A stretch of DNA of 47,174 nucleotides from Clostridia bacterium (GTDB lineage Bacteria; Bacillota; Clostridia; Oscillospirales; CAG-272), in the NCBI GenBank assembly GCA_017631085.1, contig JAGBTY010000039.1, positions 1-47,174 of the forward strand, given 5' to 3'. Below are positions 7,668-15,604 of the stretch, piece after piece. The notes under the pieces are model-generated. The model was not told where the DNA came from. It ran no database searches and was given only the letters and a program-made list of their open reading frames with translations. Both the position numbers and the translations under genes were made by a program. Within the stretch, counting starts at the first letter, position 1; each line of letters begins with the position of its first letter.

Positions 7668-9107
7668 ATGGAGGAAAACAGAGGATTCAGGAAAGACTCT
7701 ATTCGCGGCCATGGAAATGACATTGGCGACGGATTTGATCAGGAAATAGAAAGAGGGCGTTCCGAAAAGGATATAGAAAAGAACGAAAGGCGCAAAATAA
7801 GGATCCCTAAAAAAATAAAGCCACGGGAAGCAAAGTGTTCAGAGTCGATACACAGGGAGACTGTCGATTCAACAAAAAACAGTAAAGAAGATAAAAATAT
7901 AGAACCAAGCTCAAAAAACCTGCCCTGCAAGATCAAAGAGACGTACCGCGACAGAGACCCGAAAGAAGAAAACAAGGAGCAAAAGACGGCGCGTAACGTT
8001 ACGCGAGTAGGCAGATTCTGTATTATCTTTGCCACCTTTTGCTTTGTCTGCGGGATACTCATTCTTGCATCGGTCATCGGAAGCGGAAGAACAGATGCAA
8101 ACGAGGAGGTCGGCGAACTAACACAAAACAGCGACGGAACAACGCAAAACGATGATTCTGGCATTGTAACGGATAACGAAGACAAAACAGAAGATAAGCA
8201 TTTGACAAAGGCAGAAATATACGCAAGAAACATAGACGGTATCGTATCTATAAGCGCCGAAATAAACGGCGCAACAGGCATAGGATCAGGTTTTTTCGTA
8301 TCAGGTGACGGATACGTTGCAACTGCCGCTCACGTTGTTGAAAACGCACATACAGTATGGGTGATACTTGCTTCGGGAAAGAGAGTGGAGGCAAGCATCG
8401 TTGCAGAGAATGAATTTTCCGACGTAGCTCTTCTGAAGGTGGCAGGCAACGGATATAAGCCTCTTACCTTCGGAAGCTCAAGCTCATTGGAAGTGGGTGA
8501 GCTTGTCACGGCTATCGGAACTCCCGCATCTCTCGAATACGCGGGCTCTCTGTCCTCCGGAGAGGTGTCATATAATAACAGGATACTCAAGGTATACGAC
8601 AAAGACGGAACGCTTACGAAAAAAATGAAGGTCATACAAACAAATGCTCAAGTAAATCCGGGAAATTCAGGCTGTCCGCTCTTTAACGTCAAGGGCGAGG
8701 TCATCGGAATGGTAAGCATGAAGCTCGGCAGAGATTACGAGGGACTCGGCTTCGCGCTTCCCGCAGAGGGAGTGAAGCGGATAATAGAAGCTATGGCAGC
8801 GGGAAACGAGCTTGACTTCGATATACTTGGCGGAGTAGCGATCCCAGTTCCGCGCCTTGGGATCTCGGGCTCTGAATATAGTCTTGACGGTATTGTGGGC
8901 GTTGAGATAGTAGGCTTTACAAATAACGAGCAAGGAGCTGTTAAGGTACTGAAGGAAGGAGATATAATAACCGAGATAGACGGAGAAAGTATCTATTCCA
9001 CCTCACGACTCTCCGAGACCATCGGAAAATACCGTCCCTCCGACAAAGTTGCGGTTACGGTATACCGAAAAGGCCAGTATCTGACATTTAGTGTAACTTT
9101 ATATTAA
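7668..9107 (+). CDS. Membrane-anchored HtrA/DegP-type serine protease with PDZ domain
   Basis: A 479-residue protease likely active outside the membrane in protein quality control or signalling. The first ~115 residues are a very charged, probably cytoplasmic, disordered segment, followed by one membrane helix (about 118-140, CIIFATFCFVCGILILASV). The trypsin-like domain shows the catalytic triad: His in TAAHVVENA (about 221), Asp in FSDVALLKV (about 251), Ser in NPGNSGCPL (about 333). A PDZ domain follows, with GDIITEIDGESI and a terminal strand. GGAGG lies 7 nt before the ATG. The cytoplasmic extension is longer than in typical HtrA. It appears to be a single-gene unit. Confidence 0.92.
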   Translation: MEENRGFRKDSIRGHGNDIGDGFDQEIERGRSEKDIEKNERRKIRIPKKIKPREAKCSESIHRETVDSTKNSKEDKNIEPSSKNLPCKIKETYRDRDPKEENKEQKTARNVTRVGRFCIIFATFCFVCGILILASVIGSGRTDANEEVGELTQNSDGTTQNDDSGIVTDNEDKTEDKHLTKAEIYARNIDGIVSISAEINGATGIGSGFFVSGDGYVATAAHVVENAHTVWVILASGKRVEASIVAENEFSDVALLKVAGNGYKPLTFGSSSSLEVGELVTAIGTPASLEYAGSLSSGEVSYNNRILKVYDKDGTLTKKMKVIQTNAQVNPGNSGCPLFNVKGEVIGMVSMKLGRDYEGLGFALPAEGVKRIIEAMAAGNELDFDILGGVAIPVPRLGISGSEYSLDGIVGVEIVGFTNNEQGAVKVLKEGDIITEIDGESIYSTSRLSETIGKYRPSDKVAVTVYRKGQYLTFSVTLY

Positions 9108-9134
9108 AAATAAGAAAATAAAACAAAAAACGTA

Positions 9135-9163
9135 TTGCAAAATCACGCAAAAGAAGGTATAAT
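9135..9163 (+). promoter_or_regulatory. Promoter of the mgtC pair
   Basis: TTGCAA (9135-9140) and TATAAT (9158-9163) spaced by 17 nt. The -10 box lies inside the loop of the terminator hairpin that ends the protease gene. Confidence 0.8.
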
Positions 9164-9204
9164 ATAAAAAATATATCTTACTTTCTTTTGCGTGTTGTTT
9201 TTTT
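9144..9204 (+). terminator. Terminator of the protease gene with promoter in its loop
   Basis: CACGCAAAAGAA (9144-9155) pairs perfectly with TTCTTTTGCGTG (9183-9194), followed by TTGTTTTTTT. The 27-nt loop contains the TATAAT of the next transcript. Transcripts from the protease gene contain both arms and should stop; transcripts starting in the loop lack the left arm and should pass. Confidence 0.75.
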
Positions 9205-9296
9205 GCATTTTAATGCCGCTTTCAGAATAGGATTATATGCAGCTTATAAGCATCGACATTGCATTTGGAAATACGAATAAAAAGGAGGAAGCAAAA

Positions 9297-10004
9297 GTGG
9301 AAGCTCTTTCTATCTGGGATGTGCTGATACGTCTCGGAATTGCCGTACTTTGCGGCGGAATAATCGGAATAGACCGCGGTAAAAAGCACCGCCCCGCAGG
9401 CTTCAGAACTCATATGCTTGTCTGTATCGGTGCGGCTTTAACCATGTTACTCGGAATTTATCTTTCCATGATAATAAGCAACTTGTGGATACTCGAGGAC
9501 GACTCGCTTATTTTTGTCAGCACCGACGTGTCGCGTTTTGGCGCACAGGTAATTAACGGAATAGGATTTCTCGGCGCGGGAACTATAATCGTCACGGGTA
9601 AGCAGCAGGTAAAGGGAATGACAACGGCGGCAGGTCTTTGGGCATCGGCGTGCATGGGTCTTGCCATCGGAGCGGGCTTCTTTTCGGGAGCGCTTATCGG
9701 TTGCGCTCTTATAATAATCACTATAGTAATTTTCTCAAAGCTTGAGCATATCATAATGAAGCATACGAGAAATATAAACCTTTACGTAGAATTTGAGCAC
9801 CTGGACGATCTCACCACTATCATTGAGCGCATAAAAATGACCGAAACAAAAATATTCGACGTTGAGCTGACAAAAAGCAAAAGCTCGGAAAATACTCACC
9901 CTTACGCAATATTTTCTTTGAGACTTCCAAAAAACAAATCTCACGCAAAACTTGTATCGTCCATTGCCGAACTTGAGACGATACGTACCATCGAAGAGCT
10001 TTAA
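9297..10004 (+). CDS. MgtC/SapB family membrane protein, copy 1
   Basis: A 235-residue protein of the MgtC family, inner-membrane proteins linked to magnesium limitation and, in pathogens, to growth in macrophages; the biochemical role is disputed. The N-terminal half has about four or five membrane helices and the signature GGIIGIDRGKKHRPAGFRTH, then GFLGAGTIIV and VKGMTTAAGLWASA. The C-terminal ~80 residues are a soluble ACT-like domain. GTG at 9297 is preferred (AGGAGG 8 nt upstream, 9283-9288); an in-frame ATG at 9237 would add 20 polar residues. It is followed after 11 nt by a second copy. Confidence 0.92.
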   Translation: MEALSIWDVLIRLGIAVLCGGIIGIDRGKKHRPAGFRTHMLVCIGAALTMLLGIYLSMIISNLWILEDDSLIFVSTDVSRFGAQVINGIGFLGAGTIIVTGKQQVKGMTTAAGLWASACMGLAIGAGFFSGALIGCALIIITIVIFSKLEHIIMKHTRNINLYVEFEHLDDLTTIIERIKMTETKIFDVELTKSKSSENTHPYAIFSLRLPKNKSHAKLVSSIAELETIRTIEEL

Positions 10005-10015
10005 GGAGGAAAGGT

Positions 10016-10711
10016 ATGCTTGATTTTTTGAATATCTTCAGAGGAACAGAGCTTAATACTCTTTCCGTCTCAATAAGACTTTTGCTTGCCGTAGTGTGCG
10101 GAGGTCTCATCGGCCTTGAACGCGAGAGAAAACACCGCCCCGCAGGCTTCAGAACTCATATACTCATATGTCTCGGAGCTGCAATGACGACTCTCACAGG
10201 TCAGTATCTCGTTCTTGAGCTCCATCTGGGAACAGACATGGCTCGTCTCGGCGCGCAGGTCATTGCGGGCGTCGGCTTTATCGGCGCGGGAACTATAATC
10301 ATCACAAAGCGCCGTCAGGTAAAGGGACTTACCACGGCGGCAGGTCTTTGGACGTCCGCCATAGTCGGTCTTTGTGCGGGAGCAGGATTTTTTGAGGGCG
10401 CTATCATTGCTACTATCCTTGTTCTTCTTGCGGAGCTTGTATTCGTAAAACTTGAACACTACATATTCTCAAACTCACGATCCTTTAACGTTTTCGTCGA
10501 ATATACCTCTGGCGAGAAGCTTGGAATTATAGTAGACGCAATAAAGAAAAATGGAGCGTATATTGCCGATATCGAGGTCTCGAAAAATTCTTCCGAGGGA
10601 AGAAATCCTTGTGCCGTTCTTTCACTTAGAACTCCAAGAAGACTGTCTCACGATTCGGTAATGACTCTTATTGCAAAGCTCGACGGAGTCGTGTCCGTAG
10701 AAGAACTTTGA
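10016..10711 (+). CDS. MgtC/SapB family membrane protein, copy 2
   Basis: A 231-residue paralogue of the gene just upstream, with the same layout: helices, GGLIGLERERKHRPAGFRTH, GFIGAGTIII, VKGLTTAAGLWTSA, then a C-terminal ACT-like domain ending SVEEL where copy 1 ends TIEEL. Shared runs at both protein and DNA level, such as the repeated CGCCCCGCAGGCTTCAGAAC, point to tandem duplication, now diverged. AAGGAGG precedes the ATG. Two copies in tandem suggest hetero-oligomers or differing roles; I cannot tell which. Confidence 0.93.
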   Translation: MLDFLNIFRGTELNTLSVSIRLLLAVVCGGLIGLERERKHRPAGFRTHILICLGAAMTTLTGQYLVLELHLGTDMARLGAQVIAGVGFIGAGTIIITKRRQVKGLTTAAGLWTSAIVGLCAGAGFFEGAIIATILVLLAELVFVKLEHYIFSNSRSFNVFVEYTSGEKLGIIVDAIKKNGAYIADIEVSKNSSEGRNPCAVLSLRTPRRLSHDSVMTLIAKLDGVVSVEEL

Positions 10712-10771
10712 TACAGAAAAGTACAAGCATCGGCTTGATCTATCAATATAAAATAAAGAAAGGAACTACAT

Positions 10772-12904
10772 ATGCTTAAGTTCAATTCAAAAGTAAAAAA
10801 AGGACAGCTTTTACCATCATACCCCTTGTTCGTAAAGGATCCATTCTTTTCTATCTGGTCTGACAAGGACAAGCTTAATGAGGGTGATACGGTATTCTGG
10901 ACAGGAATGTCCAAGAAGATGTACGGACTTGTATCTTGCGACGGCAAGGTATACTCCTTTATGGGACTTGTCTCAAAGGCAATAAAAATGGAGCAGACAT
11001 ACGTGGACGTTACCGCATTTGATACAAAATACGGCTTTACCTGCCCTGATTTTGACCTTGAGGTGACCTTCACATCGCCACTTAATCCCGACGATCTGCT
11101 TCTCATATCCTGCCCTGTGTGTTATTTCAGATATACTGTAAAGCCCAAGAAGGAAATAAAAGCTCTGAGTGTAGCGCTTTTCGCACATCAGGAGCTTTGC
11201 TACGACAATATTTCTTACCACGTAAGAGGCGGCCGCCACGTACTGAGTTGCGGAGCTGAAGCTGCATGGTTCGGTGCGAGAAAGCAGCTCGTAATGTCTC
11301 AGTCCTACGACGACAGCTCTGCTGAGTGGGGTTATTACTATCTGACAGGTAAAAAAGCAATGTGCGTCGGTGCTCCTGCCTTTGAAAAATTCGTTATGGG
11401 CGCACCTCTTGAGTTTACATATACCAACGGCGCTACCACATATCTTGCTGCTTGTGATGAGTATGAAAACGTAAGCGAAAAGCTCTCGGGTATGATGACC
11501 ATGGCGTTTGACGACACCTGCTCTATACACTATTTCGGAGATTGGCTCCGCGGTTATTATTTCGAAAAGACAGGCAAGAATATCGTTGAAGCTATTGAAG
11601 AATCTATCGTTAATGCTGACAAGGTATTCGCAAAGTGCGATGCCTTCGACAAGAAGCTAAAGAAAATGGCAAAGCCTTACGGCGAGGATTATCTTCTCGT
11701 GCTTTACGGCGGACTCCGTCAGTGCGTTGCGGCTCACAAGCTCGTTATGGACAGAAAGGGAGAGCTTCTCTTCCTCTCGAAAGAGAACCACTCCAACGGC
11801 TGTATCGGTACTGTTGACGTAAGCTATCCGTCCATACCTCTGTTCCTTCTCTTTAACCCCGCTCTTGTAAGAGCTATGTGTGAGCCTATCTTCAAGTTTG
11901 CCCGTATGCCCGTATGGAAGTACGACTTTGCTCCTCACGACGTTGGAACGTATCCTTACTGCTGCGGTCAGGTCTATGGCGTAAAATACAACTCGAACAA
12001 TCCAGAGATCGACTGTGTTGACGGCACTATCTTCCGCAAGATACCTACTCATCCCGATTGGCCCTATACCTATCCCATGTACTACACCTTCCCCGCAAAC
12101 AGCGACATCTATCGGTACGAATATCAGATGCCCGTTGAGGAATGCGGAAATATGACTATCATGATCGCCGCGGCTCTCCTTGCCGACGGTAAGACGTATA
12201 TGGCTAAGAATAACTGGGATCTTCTCTCCCAGTGGGTCGAATATCTGGTAAAATTCGGTCTTATGCCCGGGGAGCAGCTCTGCACAGACGACTTTGCAGG
12301 ACATCTTGATAAGAACATTAACCTGTCGGTAAAAGCAATAGTTGGTATCGAGGCTTACGCTATCATTGCTGAAAAGCTGGGTTATTCGGACGTAGCCCAA
12401 AAGTATCATGATATTGCCAAGGACTACGCAAAGCAGTGGAAGAACATGGCTGTTGTCGACGGAAAGACTCCTCTCGTATATGAGGGTGATCCCGAAACTA
12501 CCTTCAGCCTTAAATATAATATGGCGTTTGACGTTATCTTTGGCTCAGGACTCTTCGACGAGGACATTCGCGAAAAAGAGGTCGACAGATATATCGCTCT
12601 CTCAAATGATTACGGAGTACCGCTGGATTCCCGTTCGACCTACACCAAGTCCGACTGGATCCTTTGGGCAACCACCCTTACGAGCGACATTGAAAAGAGA
12701 AAGAAGCTTATCGCTCCTATCGCTCACTTCCTCCGTGAAAGTGACACCAGATATCCGTTTACCGACTGGTATTATACAGATTCAGGTCGTATCGTAGGCG
12801 GACTTAATAAATTCGGCAGACACTATGGCTTTAAGAACCGTACGGTACAAGGCGGTCTCTTTATCGCTCTCCTTGCCGATAGCGGTAAGTGCAAAAAGAA
12901 ATGA
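10772..12904 (+). CDS. Glutaminase A-like protein (DUF5127/DUF4965/DUF1793 features)
   Basis: A 710-residue protein related to fungal glutaminase GtaA and its many uncharacterised bacterial homologues. An N-terminal beta-rich domain (about 1-280) begins PLFVKDPFFSIWS. A central block contains ENHSNGCIGTVDVSYPSIPL and APHDVGTYPYCCGQVYG, and a C-terminal helical barrel has PVEECGNMTIM, LCTDDFAGHLDKNINLSVK and SDWILWATTLTSD, the motifs of the DUF4965 and DUF1793 families. There is no signal peptide, so it is probably cytoplasmic. The true substrate of bacterial members is unknown and could be an amide or a glycoside. AAAGGA precedes the ATG. It is monocistronic and ends before a structured intergenic region. 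Confidence 0.85.
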   Translation: MLKFNSKVKKGQLLPSYPLFVKDPFFSIWSDKDKLNEGDTVFWTGMSKKMYGLVSCDGKVYSFMGLVSKAIKMEQTYVDVTAFDTKYGFTCPDFDLEVTFTSPLNPDDLLLISCPVCYFRYTVKPKKEIKALSVALFAHQELCYDNISYHVRGGRHVLSCGAEAAWFGARKQLVMSQSYDDSSAEWGYYYLTGKKAMCVGAPAFEKFVMGAPLEFTYTNGATTYLAACDEYENVSEKLSGMMTMAFDDTCSIHYFGDWLRGYYFEKTGKNIVEAIEESIVNADKVFAKCDAFDKKLKKMAKPYGEDYLLVLYGGLRQCVAAHKLVMDRKGELLFLSKENHSNGCIGTVDVSYPSIPLFLLFNPALVRAMCEPIFKFARMPVWKYDFAPHDVGTYPYCCGQVYGVKYNSNNPEIDCVDGTIFRKIPTHPDWPYTYPMYYTFPANSDIYRYEYQMPVEECGNMTIMIAAALLADGKTYMAKNNWDLLSQWVEYLVKFGLMPGEQLCTDDFAGHLDKNINLSVKAIVGIEAYAIIAEKLGYSDVAQKYHDIAKDYAKQWKNMAVVDGKTPLVYEGDPETTFSLKYNMAFDVIFGSGLFDEDIREKEVDRYIALSNDYGVPLDSRSTYTKSDWILWATTLTSDIEKRKKLIAPIAHFLRESDTRYPFTDWYYTDSGRIVGGLNKFGRHYGFKNRTVQGGLFIALLADSGKCKKK

Positions 12905-12995
12905 TCTAACATAAAAAAATTGCTCGACTCAAATTTGAAATTTGAGTCTGCCCCGAAATTTGTGTGTAAGGGGATAGTCAGATTTAGACGAGAAG

Positions 12996-13050
12996 CGCCG
13001 TTCTTCGAGACGTGAGGCGTACACGGGTACGTCGAGTCTCGAAAACGGCG
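12996..13050. repeat. Extended hairpin, possible structured RNA or repeat element
   Basis: CGCCGTT...TTCGAGAC (12996-13011) pairs with GTCTCGAA...ACGGCG (13035-13050), and an inner CGTAC-ACGG-GTACG helix (13018-13031) sits in the loop, giving three stacked helices over 55 nt. It lies 25 nt before the terminator and has no coding frame. It resembles the long palindromic repeats of clostridial intergenic regions; whether it is transcribed as an RNA is unknown. Confidence 0.5.
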
Positions 13051-13074
13051 GTAGAAAAGTCCGAATAAAAAACG

Positions 13075-13103
13075 AAAACAGAGCCAAAAATGGCTCTGTT
13101 TTC
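13075..13103. terminator. Bidirectional terminator between convergent genes
   Basis: Perfect 12-bp stem AAAACAGAGCCA (13075-13086) and TGGCTCTGTTTT (13091-13102) with loop AAAA. The A-run and T-run make it usable from both sides. Confidence 0.9.
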
Positions 13104-13209
13104 TACATTATGATTGTTTCATTTGTGTTTTTTGCTATTTGCGGGATAGCCTTTTACTTTGTTTTCGGACTTTTCGGTGTCGTCAAATGTGACAGCCCCT
13201 TTATATTGA

Positions 13210-13902
13210 TTAGCCTAAAAGCTCAAATTTGTATCCAACCCCCCAGACAGTCTTAAGAAGCCACTTGTCCGAAACGCCCTCAAGCTTTTCGCGAAGTCTC
13301 TTTACGTGAACGTCTACCGTGCGGGAGTCGCCAAGATAATCAAATCCCCATACCTTATCGAGAAGCTGATCACGAGTAAAAACTCTATTGTAATTGGACG
13401 CGAGGAAATAGAGAAGCTCCAGCTCCTTCGGAGGAACGTCTACGGGCTTGCCCTTAAGCTTCAGCTCGTACTTCTGGTGGCTTATCTCAATATTCTCGAA
13501 CTTTATGACCTCTTCGTCCGCTTGAGCCGTATTTGCACGGCAACGGCGAAGGACCGCCTTCACCCTCGCGCTAAGCTCCTTAACGTCAAAAGGCTTTACA
13601 ACAAAATCGTCAGCTCCGAATTCGAGGCCCAATACCTTGTCGATCACCTCACCCTTGGTGCTTATCATTATAATAGGCTTCGAGGAATTCTCTCTTATCT
13701 CCTTACATACCTGAAGACCGTCCTTTTTGGAAAGAACTATGTCGAGAAGTACCATATCGGGCTCGTATATTTTAAAGTAATTAAGTCCCTCTGCTCCGTC
13801 AGATGCTATTTTCACACCGTAGCCTTCAGCCTCAAAATGAGATTTGAGATGCTCTGAAAGACCGTGGTCGCCGTCTATGATAAGTATTTTAGTATCAAGC
13901 AT
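13210..13902 (-). CDS. OmpR/PhoB-family response regulator (orphan)
   Basis: A 230-residue two-component regulator: receiver domain at about 1-120 with phosphoacceptor Asp54 (VLLDIVLSKKDG) and Lys103 (VVKPF), then a winged-helix DNA-binding domain with KELELLYFL, RTVDVHVKRLR and VWGVGYKFE. The acidic pocket reads IIDGDHG, so one of the usual paired acidic residues is replaced by Gly11, with Asp10 and Asp12 flanking it. AAGGAGAT precedes the ATG on the minus strand. No histidine kinase is adjacent, so the partner must lie elsewhere. It has its own promoter at 14001-14029. Confidence 0.94.
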   Translation of the reverse strand: MLDTKILIIDGDHGLSEHLKSHFEAEGYGVKIASDGAEGLNYFKIYEPDMVLLDIVLSKKDGLQVCKEIRENSSKPIIMISTKGEVIDKVLGLEFGADDFVVKPFDVKELSARVKAVLRRCRANTAQADEEVIKFENIEISHQKYELKLKGKPVDVPPKELELLYFLASNYNRVFTRDQLLDKVWGFDYLGDSRTVDVHVKRLREKLEGVSDKWLLKTVWGVGYKFELLG

Positions 13903-14000
13903 TTTTGTATCTCCTTTGCATATTACGTTTTTTTGAACAAATTAAATAAAAATTAAATCAAATTTTAACAATATTAAATTTCTTGTAAATATCAATTAAC

Positions 14001-14029
14001 ATTATAACATATATTTTCCTAAATTGCAA
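14001..14029 (-). promoter_or_regulatory. Promoter of the response regulator
   Basis: On the minus strand, TTGCAA (14024-14029) and TATAAT (14001-14006) are 17 nt apart. The leader to the ATG at 13902 is about 90 nt and AT-rich. Confidence 0.78.
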
Positions 14030-14163
14030 ATGTTTTTTTAATTTTTCATGATATTTTCTTGAAATTTTTTTAATACCGTCACATAACCTCTCCTAAATCT
14101 CCCTTGTTTTCACAAATAACAAAACAAAAAAACCGTTTTTTCGGGATTTTTTTACTTACGGAC

Positions 14164-14192
14164 TTGAAAATTTTCAATCAATATGGTATAAT
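14164..14192 (+). promoter_or_regulatory. Promoter of the small membrane protein pair
   Basis: TTGAAA (14164-14169), 17-nt spacer, TATAAT (14187-14192); a leader of about 60 nt leads to the first ATG. Confidence 0.82.
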
Positions 14193-14257
14193 TTGAATAG
14201 TAAAATGCAGCAGTAAAAAAACGAGGGGCTGAAATTCCTCTCGAAGAAAGGAAAAAA

Positions 14258-14722
14258 ATGATGGATCCACAAATTATATCTGCTATCATTGCTGTGTGCG
14301 GAGTATTTGTTACCGTAACGGTAACGTTTGTGATCGGACTGTTGGCGCGCCGATTTAATTATAAGCATCTCTATGCCGAAACAGTGTCATCAAACCGTAT
14401 GGATTGGATCAATGCATGGCACGAAAACATTTCCAGATTCATTGCCTGTGCGGAGACACTCCATAAGCACACAAAACCGTCCGCAGAGCGTCTGAAGATC
14501 GAAAAGGAATTATACGAGGCAAGAGCAATGATCACAAGCCGCCTTAATCTGAATGAGGATACCCATGTGGCAATGCTCACACTATTAAACAATTTCCGTA
14601 TACAAACGACTCCCGCAGATTTTGCAAATCAAAGAGAAGCAGTACTTGCTCTCGCACGTGAAATATTAAAGCCCGAATGGGAAAGAGTAAAAAAGGAAGC
14701 AAGAGGTAAAAAGAATGTATAA
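14258..14722 (+). CDS. Hypothetical single-pass membrane protein
   Basis: I do not recognise a named family. The 154-residue product has one N-terminal membrane helix (about 7-29, ISAIIAVCGVFVTVTVTFVIGLL), a short basic stretch (ARRF), then a soluble, mostly helical cytoplasmic domain of about 120 residues with conserved-looking MDWINAWHENISRFIACAE and a lysine-rich tail. AAAGGA precedes two adjacent ATG codons (14258 and 14261). It overlaps the next gene by 8 nt, so the two are probably co-translated. Small membrane proteins of this layout occur in clostridial accessory regions and sometimes in defence loci, but no effector domain is visible. Confidence 0.75.
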   Translation: MMDPQIISAIIAVCGVFVTVTVTFVIGLLARRFNYKHLYAETVSSNRMDWINAWHENISRFIACAETLHKHTKPSAERLKIEKELYEARAMITSRLNLNEDTHVAMLTLLNNFRIQTTPADFANQREAVLALAREILKPEWERVKKEARGKKNV

Positions 14723-15071
14723 TGATATAAAAAATAAAAAGAATTACTGTACTCGGTGGATCATATTCACCATTGCACTTTTGGTAGTATCATTCGCGAT
14801 CATAGGTTCATGCTTGGTACTTAAAATGTTCAAATTTACAGACTTGATGACCATGTCTGTTATTGTAGCGTCTGTTGTCGCTCTCTCCACCATTACTTTG
14901 ATCTGTGTCACCGTGGTATCTGTTAAGGCTATGAAAGCAAGCAAGATCGAAGAGCGGTGCGACGCCAACAGAGAACTTCTTCAGAAGCTTGTAGAGGCAG
15001 TGGCTCAACCGGTGGAAGAAAAAAAGGAACATATACATAAGCTCTCCGGAGAACTTAAAATAAAAAAATAA
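14715..15071 (+). CDS. Hypothetical two-pass membrane protein
   Basis: A 118-residue product with two membrane helices (about 15-37 and 44-68) and a charged helical C-terminus containing KIEERCDANRELLQKLVEAV, likely coiled coil. The ATG at 14715 lies within the end of the preceding gene (overlap ATGTATAA). Function is unknown; the partner relationship with the upstream gene is inferred from overlap alone. A strong terminator follows. The pair lies immediately left of the integrated element and has its own promoter. Confidence 0.7.
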   Translation: MYNDIKNKKNYCTRWIIFTIALLVVSFAIIGSCLVLKMFKFTDLMTMSVIVASVVALSTITLICVTVVSVKAMKASKIEERCDANRELLQKLVEAVAQPVEEKKEHIHKLSGELKIKK

Positions 15072-15100
15072 AATAATTTTATAAAAAACAAACGTTGTCA

Positions 15101-15129
15101 GCGGTGAGCTCATGCTCACCGCTTTGTAT
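15101..15129 (+). terminator. Terminator of the membrane protein pair
   Basis: Perfect 9-bp stem GCGGTGAGC (15101-15109) and GCTCACCGC (15114-15122), followed by TTTGTATTT. Confidence 0.87.
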
Positions 15130-15161
15130 TTCGCTTATTTTCAATTATTTTTCCATATATC

Positions 15162-15190
15162 TTGAAAAAACAAATTTTATATGATATAAT
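15162..15190 (+). promoter_or_regulatory. Promoter stranded at the left junction, probably the original ychF promoter
   Basis: TTGAAA (15162-15167), 17-nt spacer, TATAAT (15185-15190), then a leader of about 60 nt with AAAGGAG (15237-15243) and an ATG at 15255. It now drives only a 21-codon remnant. It lies in host DNA just outside the element. Confidence 0.75.
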
Positions 15191-15236
15191 CATATATTGA
15201 TATATTTACTCACCCCTTGTAAACATAAGAAAAATC

Positions 15237-15272
15237 AAAGGAGAAATAAATAAAATGAAACTTGGTATCGTA
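15237..15272 (+). other. Left junction (attL candidate), matches ychF start
   Basis: AAAGGAG, 11 nt, then ATGAAACTTGGTATCGTA. The same layout with the same 11-nt spacing occurs at 31113-31148 in front of and in ychF (ATGAAATTAGGTATAGTA). Ungapped identity is 27 of 36, and 15 of 18 in the codons, with only synonymous changes. Confidence 0.6.
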
Positions 15273-15320
15273 ACAGATTGCCCTAGTTTCATTTTCTCAA
15301 CAAAAGCTCATAAAACTTAA
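15255..15320 (+). pseudogene. Severed 5' fragment, probably of ychF
   Basis: A strong ribosome site and ATG open a frame reading MKLGIV, identical to the first six residues of ychF at 31131, then running into unrelated sequence (TDCPSF...) and a stop after 21 codons. It has a complete promoter and leader. The simplest reading is that the element inserted in codon 4-6 of ychF. The alternative is the start of a different gene that was lost. Confidence 0.55.
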
Positions 15321-15410
15321 TAACTCCTTATAGCACAAGGCTTTTTCAATATCGAATAAAAACCATATCTTAATGAATCCCCCCGGAATTTGATACAAGT
15401 CAATGCCAAA

Positions 15411-15463
15411 ATGGTAAAGTGAATGGTACAGTAACCATTCCGTAGGGGTATAAATGGTAAAGT
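15411..15463. repeat. Arm-type repeats near the left end
   Basis: ATGGTAAAGT at 15411-15420 and 15454-15463, and ATGGTACAGTAA at 15423-15434. The same two words are adjacent at 31059-31081 near the right end. Tn916-type integrases bind such short direct repeats through their N-terminal domain. Confidence 0.6.
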
Positions 15464-15569
15464 GAAAACAATATGCAAAGAGCCAACGCAACAAGAAAAT
15501 CAGGGCGTACAAGTCGAGAACAATTTGTATGCCCCTTTTATATTATAAGGAATAAATTGCCGATTTCTC

Positions 15570-15598
15570 TTGAAATTTTTTCAAAAAAGTAGTATAAT
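15570..15598 (+). promoter_or_regulatory. Promoter of the cargo genes
   Basis: TTGAAA (15570-15575), 17-nt spacer, TATAAT (15593-15598). The predicted start near 15605 gives a leader of about 270 nt before the lipoprotein gene. Confidence 0.85.
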
Positions 15599-15604
15599 GA
15601 AAGA

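Larger units (their letters stand above)
12905..13209. other. Convergent intergenic region with structured sequence
   Basis: No gene is seen. It contains the palindrome GACTCAAATTT-G-AAATTTGAGTC (12927-12949), an extended hairpin at 12996-13050 and a terminator at 13075-13103, all between convergent genes. Confidence 0.6.
13903..14257. other. AT-rich divergent intergenic region
   Basis: No gene. It holds two divergent promoters with 17-nt spacers, one for the response regulator (minus strand) and one for the membrane protein pair (plus strand). Confidence 0.7.

Noticed and set aside
15255-15320. A real short gene beginning MKLGIVTD
   Set aside because: It has only 21 codons, and sequence after codon six matches no family I know and belongs to the element end; a truncated ychF start explains it better.
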